From Variovorax sp. WS11 (GTDB taxonomy: Bacteria > Pseudomonadota > Gammaproteobacteria > Burkholderiales > Burkholderiaceae_C): a stretch of 64,000 bases of DNA. The notes below the pieces were generated by a model. That model ran no database searches and was not told where the DNA came from. It worked only from the letters and a program-made list of their open reading frames with translations. The position numbers were made by a program, and so were the translations under genes. The DNA is taken from contig NZ_JAAGOW010000001.1 of the NCBI RefSeq assembly GCF_010499245.1, forward strand, positions 744,001 to 808,000, in the 5' to 3' direction. This document shows positions 27,061 through 35,105 of the stretch, one piece after another (position 1 is the stretch's first letter; each line of letters opens with the position of its first letter).

Positions 27061-27284
27061 CACAGATCCCCCGGCTTGGTGAAGTAACCCCGGGCCCGGC
27101 GCTTGAGCTTCTGACCCCAATCGGTTTCCTCCCTCCACCACTTGCGCAGTAGGTAGAGGATCTGCAGCACGCCCAGCGTGATCGCGATAGCCGTCGTCAG
27201 GCTAAGTTGCTGCCACCAGGCCACAACGCTTGCGGGCGCCTGATAGACGATGTTTGCTGCGATGTCCTTGATTTCTTGTTTCAT
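27060..27284 (-). CDS. Small single-helix membrane protein, possible holin or antiholin
   Basis: A 74-residue protein with one transmembrane helix (about 27-46, LTTAIAITLGVLQILYLLRK) and a basic C-terminus (KLKRRARGYF). Position directly before the endolysin and small size are typical of phage holins. With the three-helix holin downstream, one of the pair may be the regulator. Which is which cannot be read from the sequence. Confidence 0.72.
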   Translation of the reverse strand: MKQEIKDIAANIVYQAPASVVAWWQQLSLTTAIAITLGVLQILYLLRKWWREETDWGQKLKRRARGYFTKPGDL

Positions 27285-27311
27285 CCGTTGGCGCCTTTCA
27301 TGCGGGCAAAG

Positions 27312-27332
27312 AAAAACCCGCCGTAGCGGGTT
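27312..27332 (-). terminator. Rho-independent terminator after the tail-fibre gene
   Basis: Seven-base stem AACCCGC/GCGGGTT with a four-base loop, followed on the minus strand by TTTTCTTT. It sits between the fibre gene and the lysis cassette. Confidence 0.8.
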
Positions 27333-27356
27333 GGATGGTTTGGATGAGCGCGCGCA

Positions 27357-29540
27357 TCACCCGACCTCTAGCGACGTGAGTTCCGCGAGCCAATAGACCG
27401 TGTGCCCCGCGGTGCCGGTCACATTGATCTGAACCACGTCGTTCGTATCGTCTGCAGCGATGGCGAGCGTGTACCCGGTAGCGCCTCCATCACTGCCGAC
27501 GTTCGTGACCGTCGGAGTGCCAACGATGGATGTGGTCGTGCCGACGCGCTTTGCGATGAACGAAACATCCCAGGCCGACACCGACCCGTCGCTGCGCATG
27601 CCGATGACTTGGCCGCGCACCTTGAACGACAGGGCGCTCGGAAGATTCAGCTGGTTCGCCGTGCTCGGCGTCGAGCCATCGGCCGTCAGGGCCGTTGTGG
27701 TGCCATCGCTGGTGGTGCGGAAAAGCACAACCGACCGCCTTTGGGCGTCACCGGTGGCGGTGCGCCGCCCAGGAGCGAAGGCGTCAGCCCCGCGCACGCC
27801 GCGCGCAGTAGCAAACTGCCCGAACGCCCTGGAGCCCACGCCATCTGCCGTGCTGGTGAAGCCGCCAGCCTCCGAATAGTCGGCGCTGGCCGTGCAAGTG
27901 CTGCCATAGGCAAGCGTGTAGTTGGCGCTCGCGACGCAGTTGAGGCCGCCCGGGATGGTCGAATAGCTGCCGCTTGCAGTGTTCCCGCCACCGCCCCCGA
28001 TTACAGATCGGCTGCCGGCCCCGTTGGCTGCGTTGCCATCACCGCCGGAGACGGTTCCATAGTTCTGAAGCGAAGTGTTGTTTCGACCGCCGCCAATCAC
28101 GGCATTCGTTCCGGAGGCTACTTGCGCGGCTGCGGATCGTTCGGTCTGAAAGTCAACGGCCCGGGTTCCCCGCTTATTGCCGCCGGGCGTCCCGCTGTCC
28201 GGCACATTGGCCAGGATGGAGCCAGTCCCCTTGGCCGCGATCACGGCGTCCACGTTCGTTGCAGCGTTCGTCGCCGTGAAGGACACGGCCGGCACGACGT
28301 TGTTAGGTGCGGCCGTGCTCACGGCCTCAGTCCAGTTGGTCAGCGAGCCGCCGCCGGCCGGCGCATACACATAGGCTTGATAGTTCGTACCGTCCGAGAC
28401 GATCACCGCCCATTGGCCTGTCGTCAGAACGAGAGTCGCCACCCCGTCGATGGTCGAAGTGGTCGGCGTGATCGTCAGCGTGCCGGCGCCCTTGTTCTTC
28501 ACGCGCATGAACCAGCCAGAGCCGAAAGTCGAGGTAGCCTGAGGCAGGGTGCCGGCGATTGCCGAGGCGTTGCTGTGCGTGACCAGTTTCCCGCGATCGC
28601 CCGTCACGTAGGTGTACGTGGTGCCGGTCTGGGCATTCACCAGCGTGCTCGCGCGAATGGTTCCGGTCGCAGTGATCGGCGATCCGCTCGCAGTCTCAAC
28701 GCCGCCGGATGCATCGACGCTGGTTACCGTGCCCGATCCACCACCAGCCGACAACTGCGCAAAGGCAAGCGATGTGCTTCCGACCGTGATCGGGGCATTC
28801 GTGGTGCAGGTCCATTGCGTGTCGGCAAGAGTCGAGCCCTCGCTAACGTAGACCGTGGCGTTGACAAGCTCCGCTCCTGTATTGGCATCGGTCGCACGAG
28901 TCGGAGCGCCTGATGCGTTGACCGTGTAGATGCCGTTCTCATACGTCGTTGCTTGGTCCTTCAGCAAAATCCGGTCACCGGTCGCCAGTGTCACGCCGTC
29001 GATGGCGTCGCCGTTTTCAAAGCTAGAGGCGAGCGTCCCATTCGCCGTCGTCGCGGCTCGAACCGCCTTCTTCCAACTCAGCCCCTGTACCAGGTTGTCG
29101 ACGTAGCTCTTGACGGCATGCTGGGTCGGTACGTTGACGCTGCTGTCAGCGGCGAGCGTGGTGTCGTTGTCTGTCGTGATCGAGGTGACCCCGACGAACT
29201 CGCGATAGTCTGTGGCGCTCGTGATCGTCGAAGCACCCGTGGCGATCAGGTACAGGCGCCAATAGTTCGTCGCGTCGTTCCAGTTGGTGAGGCTGGTTGA
29301 GACACTGACGGCACCTGTCGATCGGTTGGCAACGACGTAGTTCGTCGTGCTGCTCGTGAGCGCCACAGTCCCATCGGCGATGGAGTTGCCAAAGCCGCGC
29401 CCGCCGTAGTAGCCCCAGGTCAGCCCTGAGGTAGCCGGCGCGCGCTTGCCGTACATGCCGGCCGGCGACACCGCGTCGAAGTTCTCGTTCAGCTGCTGGA
29501 AGACGTTGGTATTGGCGGTGAGGTTCTGGAGTATGGTCAT
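27357..29540 (-). CDS. Tail fibre protein with YadA-head-like repeats
   Basis: A 727-residue receptor-binding fibre. It has a short N-terminal attachment region (NLTANTNVFQQLNENFDAVS). A segment near SVNVPTQHAVKSYVDNLVQG, seen in many tail fibres, follows. A Gly/Ser/Ala-rich stretch near residues 465-600 repeats GG-x-N-x-A-S patterns (VIGGGRNN, TVSGGDGNAANG, VIGGGGGNTASG, IPGGLNCVASAN) like trimeric autotransporter heads. The C-terminal domain is beta-rich. It follows the tip gene, the usual fibre position, and has its own upstream and downstream terminators. Confidence 0.87.
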   Translation of the reverse strand: MTILQNLTANTNVFQQLNENFDAVSPAGMYGKRAPATSGLTWGYYGGRGFGNSIADGTVALTSSTTNYVVANRSTGAVSVSTSLTNWNDATNYWRLYLIATGASTITSATDYREFVGVTSITTDNDTTLAADSSVNVPTQHAVKSYVDNLVQGLSWKKAVRAATTANGTLASSFENGDAIDGVTLATGDRILLKDQATTYENGIYTVNASGAPTRATDANTGAELVNATVYVSEGSTLADTQWTCTTNAPITVGSTSLAFAQLSAGGGSGTVTSVDASGGVETASGSPITATGTIRASTLVNAQTGTTYTYVTGDRGKLVTHSNASAIAGTLPQATSTFGSGWFMRVKNKGAGTLTITPTTSTIDGVATLVLTTGQWAVIVSDGTNYQAYVYAPAGGGSLTNWTEAVSTAAPNNVVPAVSFTATNAATNVDAVIAAKGTGSILANVPDSGTPGGNKRGTRAVDFQTERSAAAQVASGTNAVIGGGRNNTSLQNYGTVSGGDGNAANGAGSRSVIGGGGGNTASGSYSTIPGGLNCVASANYTLAYGSTCTASADYSEAGGFTSTADGVGSRAFGQFATARGVRGADAFAPGRRTATGDAQRRSVVLFRTTSDGTTTALTADGSTPSTANQLNLPSALSFKVRGQVIGMRSDGSVSAWDVSFIAKRVGTTTSIVGTPTVTNVGSDGGATGYTLAIAADDTNDVVQINVTGTAGHTVYWLAELTSLEVG

Positions 29541-29554
29541 TGCTTTCGCCCATG

Positions 29555-29583
29555 AAAAAAGCCGCCAGGGTTAGGGGCGGCCT
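29555..29583 (-). terminator. Rho-independent terminator after the tail-tip gene
   Basis: Stem GCCGCC/GGCGGC with a nine-base loop; on the minus strand the stem is followed by six T. It suggests the fibre gene is transcribed in part from a separate start. Confidence 0.75.
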
Positions 29584-29602
29584 TCGATGAGGTGTGGGTT
29601 TC

Positions 29603-32600
29603 TTAGACGGTGGCCTGCAGTTCGTGTCCGCGGCCGACGGCGTCGCTGACCTGATAAACGCGCACATTCAGCGTGGTCTGGTTCGAACCGAAGTCGGCGA
29701 TCTGCTCGGCGCTCGTATAGACGCCGGAGGCGGCGAACACAGAGAGCACGCGCTTGATCGTGGTGAAAGTGCCGTCGCTGTAGATCACGATGTCATAGCG
29801 CTCGACCGACTCCCCGAGTGGGATCACGCCCGTGGCCAGCACGTTGTCGACCAGACGCGAGCGCCGGCCCCAAGTCAACGTGATGTTGTTGCTTGAGATG
29901 CTCTTGCGCAGATCGACAGGGCTGAAAGGCTTGAGGCCCTCCGCGGTGTTCGCATAGGAGATGGGGAAGGCCGACTCAGCGCTCCGGCCCTTGGACCGAG
30001 CCTTATATATCTTGGTCTGGCCGATCGAACCGGGATCAAGGTTCGGGCGCAGTGTGCCGGCCAGGCCGATCAGGATGAACCTGTCCGCGACCTGATGCAG
30101 CCCGGTAGCCCATTCGGTGCCGCGCAGGCCGCGCAGCAGCCCGGACAGAATGTACAGGCCGCTGCCCAGGCTGTCAGCGCGCTGGAACTTGATGATCTCC
30201 CAGCGGCCATTGGCGCCCACCGCTGCAACGTTCGAAGTGCCGGCGAGCAGGACATCGCGCGTGATGCTGGAGAGCGCGCCCTCCCCGATGTTGACCGTCA
30301 CCAGGTTGACCTCGTCGACGACGTTGCGAGTGAAGTTGCCGAGCGCGGTCTGCGTGGAGCCGATGACCGACTCGTTGCTGACCGTGCCGACCGACTCCAG
30401 CAAGTTGACGGAGTTGCCCATGAGCAGCTCGGCACCGGTCCAGCCGGCGCCACGGCTTTCCATGACCGCATACAGGCCGGCATTGTTGTCTGCGTCCTGC
30501 ATGATGGGCCCGTCCAGGATCTCCAGCGCGGTCGGAGGCGGCAGCGGGTCAACGCCCTGGCGCACGTAGCCGCTCCCGCCCGTGGCGAGTTGCGTGAACA
30601 GTTCGGCGTCGCCCGGCTCGAGCGTCTGCTCAATGATGGTGCCGGTGTCGGTCTGGCTCATCACACGCCAGAGCCTGAACGTGCCTCGCGGGTATTCGTA
30701 GGTGCCGCCATCGCCCGGGCTCATGAAGGCGAACTTGCGCGACAGCTTGACGCTTCGGGTGTTCTGCTGGCGCCAGCGAGCGAACAGCACCATCTGCGCC
30801 ACGCGAGCCGCGCGGTCTGAGTTCGTTGCGATCGGCAGTTCGATCAGCATGTCCTCGTTGGATTCGGTGACCTGGCGGATGGCCGTCTCGGTTGCCGTCT
30901 GGTAGTCGAAATCCTGATTGATGTAGCTGACCGAGACGCTGCGAGGGAGGTCGATCTCCTGCGTGCGGCTCAGCGGCATAGGGTCAGGCGACTGCGATGC
31001 ATCTTCCGACTGCCCGAGCTCGCTGTACCGGATCGTCGCTTCCGAGGTGATGTCCTCGTACTTCTTGAACTTGATCAGCCCGTCTTCGTCGACTATGTAG
31101 ATCGCGAATGCCGTGAGCAGCGGGTCGATGTTGCTCCGAGCGCTCGCCGGGTTCTGGATCTTGTAGCCGTGGATCGTGTCCCCGTCAGGAACGCCAGTCA
31201 CGTCGTAGCGGTCCTCGCCAGCACGCTCGCACTGGTCAGCGATGATGTCCTTGACGCGCACATCCGAGATGCTGATCGCCGGCCGCACAACCTCATACTT
31301 CCGATCAGCCGACGAGGGTCCGACGACCGACATGTTCCCATCGGTGTAGAAGTTCGCGCTCGCGCTCGCGAACTGCTGCAGGATGTCGGCGGTGTAGATC
31401 AGCTCCCACGCCGAATCGGTCACTCGGAAGAAGCGCGAATCAACACCATTGGTCGTCGGCACGCTCACGAACACACCCTGGCTCGAGCAGAAGATCGCGG
31501 CTTGCGCGAACACGGCCGAGACACCCAATGCGGGGCCGACTACCGGGACCGCCAGCACTGCGCCGGTGGTCGCGTGCCGGGTCTCCATCTGGAGGTTTCC
31601 GCCGGCCACGGTGACGACGTAGACGACATCGTTGTAAATGCCAACCGGCCCAACGGTCGTACCAGTCACTGCATCGCAAGTGATGATCGTGCCGTCGTCG
31701 ATCACCGCGGGCTTGGTTTGCAGGTCAGCTGTGCCGCCGCCCAGCATGACGTACTTTTCGCTCTGCGGGTCGTAGGCAGCCGTTGCATAGGGACTGCTCA
31801 AGAAGGGATAGTCCAGCGTTCCCTTCGTGTAGGTGAAGATGGGCGTTTGCGTGCCCTCGTTCAGATCGATGATGTCGATGTACGTGTCCATCTCGTTCGC
31901 GTCGGTGCGCGTTCGGATGACGCTCGGGCTCGGCGTGCCGGGGCATGGGATCGGAACGAATGTCGTCAGGGAGCCGACTTCGCAGAACAGGAGCGGGATC
32001 GTCCGCTCCAGAGTCATGGCCGCGCCCGAATGGCTGAAGTACACCTCCAGTTCACCATTGCCGTCCGAGTTGGCATCGGTGTAGTTGGTGTGCCACACCG
32101 CGCCTTTGATGTACTGGCCGTGATAACTGGTGACCCCGGCCGGCGCGTCGGCGAGCTCGTTGACCTCGATCACAGTCTCAGAGCTGGTCGACAGCACGAA
32201 CGAGAACTGAGGCACCCGGCCGCCAGGGCACTCGATGGCCTTCATGGAGATCGAGACAACACCACGGTAGGCTGGCACCGTGCCCGGGCCGCCCTGATAG
32301 ATCTCTTCGACCGGATCAGGCAACTGGTCAGAGTGGCCCTGGTACAGCGTGAAGAACGCGAACAGGTTTTCTTCGCTGGCCAGGGCTGTCGCGACCGGAA
32401 GGCCTGACCGCGCGTCCCACTTGAGTTTCCCGTCCTGGAAGATCTGCACGATCGACACGATGGAGCCATCGCGCGGAGTCTCCTGCAAGACGACCCGCAT
32501 ATGCACGAAGTAGCGATAGTCGGTGTGCTCTGCGCCGCCGCCTTTGCCGACCTCGGTCGTGCTCTCGGTCTCGATCTTGTCGGTTGACCAGACCACGTTT

Positions 32601-32812
32601 CCGCCGATGCGTTCGGTCCCGTGCATTTGCGGGATGCCGGCGCCGTATGTGCTGACCTGCACCTTGAGATCGTCGATCCGCGGGCCTTCGGTCTTCTCCT
32701 TGGGCGTGAGCAGTCCGCCGACCAGCGAGCCGACCACGAAGCCGAGCTGCGGATAGCCAAAGAATGACCCGACGATGCCGCCGACCAGGCCAAGCGCTGA
32801 TTGCATGCTCAT
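29603..32812 (-). CDS. Tail tip / host-specificity protein (GTA gp15-like, Phage-tail_3)
   Basis: A 1,069-residue central tail-tip protein. A Gly-rich hydrophobic N-terminus (LVGGIVGSFFGYPQLGF, LVGGLL) and the early motif YGAGIPQMHGTERIGGNVVW are typical of the family. Later segments fit Phage-tail_3 (SEDASQSPDPMPLSRTQEID region). The gene order DUF2460, DUF2163, NlpC/P60 then this protein matches the baseplate module of gene transfer agents and many siphophages. ATG 32812 overlaps the NlpC stop by four bases. Confidence 0.88.
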   Translation of the reverse strand: MSMQSALGLVGGIVGSFFGYPQLGFVVGSLVGGLLTPKEKTEGPRIDDLKVQVSTYGAGIPQMHGTERIGGNVVWSTDKIETESTTEVGKGGGAEHTDYRYFVHMRVVLQETPRDGSIVSIVQIFQDGKLKWDARSGLPVATALASEENLFAFFTLYQGHSDQLPDPVEEIYQGGPGTVPAYRGVVSISMKAIECPGGRVPQFSFVLSTSSETVIEVNELADAPAGVTSYHGQYIKGAVWHTNYTDANSDGNGELEVYFSHSGAAMTLERTIPLLFCEVGSLTTFVPIPCPGTPSPSVIRTRTDANEMDTYIDIIDLNEGTQTPIFTYTKGTLDYPFLSSPYATAAYDPQSEKYVMLGGGTADLQTKPAVIDDGTIITCDAVTGTTVGPVGIYNDVVYVVTVAGGNLQMETRHATTGAVLAVPVVGPALGVSAVFAQAAIFCSSQGVFVSVPTTNGVDSRFFRVTDSAWELIYTADILQQFASASANFYTDGNMSVVGPSSADRKYEVVRPAISISDVRVKDIIADQCERAGEDRYDVTGVPDGDTIHGYKIQNPASARSNIDPLLTAFAIYIVDEDGLIKFKKYEDITSEATIRYSELGQSEDASQSPDPMPLSRTQEIDLPRSVSVSYINQDFDYQTATETAIRQVTESNEDMLIELPIATNSDRAARVAQMVLFARWRQQNTRSVKLSRKFAFMSPGDGGTYEYPRGTFRLWRVMSQTDTGTIIEQTLEPGDAELFTQLATGGSGYVRQGVDPLPPPTALEILDGPIMQDADNNAGLYAVMESRGAGWTGAELLMGNSVNLLESVGTVSNESVIGSTQTALGNFTRNVVDEVNLVTVNIGEGALSSITRDVLLAGTSNVAAVGANGRWEIIKFQRADSLGSGLYILSGLLRGLRGTEWATGLHQVADRFILIGLAGTLRPNLDPGSIGQTKIYKARSKGRSAESAFPISYANTAEGLKPFSPVDLRKSISSNNITLTWGRRSRLVDNVLATGVIPLGESVERYDIVIYSDGTFTTIKRVLSVFAASGVYTSAEQIADFGSNQTTLNVRVYQVSDAVGRGHELQATV

Positions 32813-33291
32813 GCGGCCATCCCGGGAAAGCGGAAGACGGCCAGCAGCGAGGCGCCATGCCCCCGCAGCCAGTCGTCAGAGAAGCGGTGCTCGACCACCT
32901 TGCGCGGCGCTTGCGAAAACGCATGGATCAGCGACAGGCCGCCATGCACATAGTCGCCGAAGATGCCGATATGGCGGTTCGTGCCAAAGCGCATCACAGG
33001 CACGTCGCCGGGCCGGGCGGCGGCGCGCGGGATCTCGACCAGGTGCTCACGGCACTGCTCGAGCATCGATTCGTCCTCGGCCTGCCGGGCGTAGTCGCGG
33101 GTGTCGAAGTCGGTCAGCGCGAGCTCGTGCGCGACCAGCAGCACCAGCCCGAGGCAGTCGATGCCCTCGCGGCTGCGGCCTTGGTGGCGCCAGGCAGTCC
33201 CGAGGTGCGCGCGAGCCGCGGCGACGATGTCGGCCCCAGAAACAGGAAGGGCGCCCTGAGGCGCCCCGTTGAGGAGTTCGGCGGTCGTCAC
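32809..33291 (-). CDS. NlpC/P60-family tail peptidase
   Basis: A 160-residue tail-associated cell-wall peptidase (GTA orfg14 type). The catalytic Cys46 is in GIDCLGL and His107 in NRHIGIF, and a further His near 123 lies in LIHAF. The start is GTG 33291, which overlaps the upstream stop as GTGA. It probably helps the tail penetrate the peptidoglycan layer during DNA entry. Confidence 0.88.
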   Translation of the reverse strand: MTTAELLNGAPQGALPVSGADIVAAARAHLGTAWRHQGRSREGIDCLGLVLLVAHELALTDFDTRDYARQAEDESMLEQCREHLVEIPRAAARPGDVPVMRFGTNRHIGIFGDYVHGGLSLIHAFSQAPRKVVEHRFSDDWLRGHGASLLAVFRFPGMAA

Positions 33292-34166
33292 AGGTTCGTC
33301 CCTTCCGTGCCGCCCAGGCCGAGCACCTTGTCAGAGCCAGGCACCAGCGGGAAACCGCCGAAGTTGTTTCCGTTCGCCCACTTGGCGACGCAGTCCTCGT
33401 CGAATCGCTTGCGGCATCCAGGGGTCAGCGAGTAGGTATCGCCCACCGCGGGGTTGTATGGCAGGGGCAGATGCAGCACGAAGGCACCCGAAGCGAAGGA
33501 ATAGATTTCCGTCGCGACGTTCTCGTTCTCGCCGCTCGTGAAGGTGATCACGCCCGCGCCGAAGTAGTCCGAAACCTCGGCACGCGTGCTGTCCGCGAAC
33601 GCGCGCAGGCTGGTGACGCTCGTCAGCGAGCCGGTAACGGTCAGCGGGCCAAGCGCCTTGTTGCAGGCCGGGGAATAGGTCGTGCCGATCGATCCGAAGA
33701 CCCACTGGCAGCCCTTCGTGAAGACGCGGCCGACCACCTTCTGCAGCGACTGGGTAACGCCGCGCACCTCGGCCGTGAAAGCCGATCGACCAGCCTTGAC
33801 GTCGCCGATGTTCCCGCTCTGCAGGGTCAGGATGCCCATCGACAGGTCGCGATAGTTCACCTCGAACACAGTCACGAAGGCGCCATCCCACAGGCCGGCG
33901 AACAGTTCGTTTTCGTCGACGCTCTCCGCGGCCATCGTGCCGTTGACCTCGGAGTTCGCGACGGCGGCAGTCGCCTCCTGGCTGATGGCGGTCGGGTTGA
34001 CGCCTTCCTTTGCGCGATAGACCTCGCTGTTGATCAGCAAGTCGCGCGCGCAGGCGGTGACGCGCACCACCTCGCCATCTCGGCGCTCGAAGCGCCAGCA
34101 GCGGGCGATGGTGGTGGAGTTCAGGGCGTAGTGCGCCTTCAAAGCGACGCCGATGGTCTTTGCCAT
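33288..34166 (-). CDS. DUF2163 / BR0599-family tail protein (GTA gp13-like)
   Basis: A 292-residue baseplate hub component. The N-terminus carries ALNSTTIARCWRF. A four-Cys C-terminal signature is spread over TKGCQW, SPACNK, PGCRKRF and DEDCVAKWANGNNFGG, with the family end GG-F-P-L-V-PG. It is placed between the DUF2460 and NlpC genes, as in GTA-like tails. Confidence 0.88.
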   Translation of the reverse strand: MAKTIGVALKAHYALNSTTIARCWRFERRDGEVVRVTACARDLLINSEVYRAKEGVNPTAISQEATAAVANSEVNGTMAAESVDENELFAGLWDGAFVTVFEVNYRDLSMGILTLQSGNIGDVKAGRSAFTAEVRGVTQSLQKVVGRVFTKGCQWVFGSIGTTYSPACNKALGPLTVTGSLTSVTSLRAFADSTRAEVSDYFGAGVITFTSGENENVATEIYSFASGAFVLHLPLPYNPAVGDTYSLTPGCRKRFDEDCVAKWANGNNFGGFPLVPGSDKVLGLGGTEGTNL

Positions 34167-34169
34167 GCC

Positions 34170-35105
34170 CTACGCCTCCCGGATCTCGTCGAGGTAGGCG
34201 GATGGCACCGACACCTTGCGGGCGTCGCGCTGGCCGGCGGCGGCAAGGCTCCAGCCCAGACGGTCGTCGCGGAACTGCACGGGCACATAGAAGTTGCCCG
34301 ACCAGGTCAGCGCCTCGTCCGGCTGCGGGTACTTCTTGCCGGTGCCGGCCGCCGTGATCGTCTTGCCGGCGGTGTTCGTGGCCAGCGTGTAGACGTTCAG
34401 GCTTCCGCCCGTGATGGCCGTGATCTCGTGGCTCATGCCGTTGAGCAGCGATGCATGCGTGCCGGTCAAGTCCTGCAGCCAGAGCCGACCGCCGACCACC
34501 AGACCCGACAGCGCCGCGGCGAGCGTGACCTGCGTCGTCGCGCCCACCGTGACGGCGCTCACGTTCTGCGAGGCGTCGGCGACGAAGGTCACATAGACCG
34601 GCGCGGCGCTCAGCCCCGCATTGCCAGCCGCGACGCCGATCGTCACGGGCGAACCTCCGCGCAGCAGAGCCGGCGTGCCGTTCGGTCGCGTGAGTGCGCG
34701 CGCCTTCTTGCGGCTCGAGCCGCGCGCGGTGTAGAGCTTGCGGAGGCCGTAGGTCGGGCAGCCATTGCCGAAGCCCACCGTCCCGAACTCCACGCCGGCC
34801 ATGTAGCCCTGCAGGGCGCCTTGGGTGGACAGGACAACGGAGTCGATTGGGTCGGCCAGCAGCACGCCGTACGCGCCAGCGTCCGACACCTCCCAGATGC
34901 CGAGAACATCCTGAACGCTCAGGACGCTCATCGGTTCGACGCCGATCTGCCAGGAACGCAGCGTGACGTCGCGGATGACGTTGACAGTCGCATACCCGCC
35001 CTGGTTCCGGGTGCGGTCGTTCTCGCGGCCCAACTCCCCATCCAGGCCAGCCAGGAGGACGCTCGTCGGGATGATCACGTCATCGAGTACGACGATGCCG
35101 GTCAT
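34170..35105 (-). CDS. DUF2460-like distal tail protein (GTA gp12-like)
   Basis: A 311-residue protein with FRVGFGN-type wording replaced by EFGTVGFGNGCPTYGLRKLY. The N-terminal VLDDVIIPTSVLLAG and C-terminal FYVPVQFRDDRL motifs fit DUF2460. It holds the ring at the end of the tail tube in related systems. Four bases overlap the tape-measure gene. Confidence 0.82.
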   Translation of the reverse strand: MTGIVVLDDVIIPTSVLLAGLDGELGRENDRTRNQGGYATVNVIRDVTLRSWQIGVEPMSVLSVQDVLGIWEVSDAGAYGVLLADPIDSVVLSTQGALQGYMAGVEFGTVGFGNGCPTYGLRKLYTARGSSRKKARALTRPNGTPALLRGGSPVTIGVAAGNAGLSAAPVYVTFVADASQNVSAVTVGATTQVTLAAALSGLVVGGRLWLQDLTGTHASLLNGMSHEITAITGGSLNVYTLATNTAGKTITAAGTGKKYPQPDEALTWSGNFYVPVQFRDDRLGWSLAAAGQRDARKVSVPSAYLDEIREA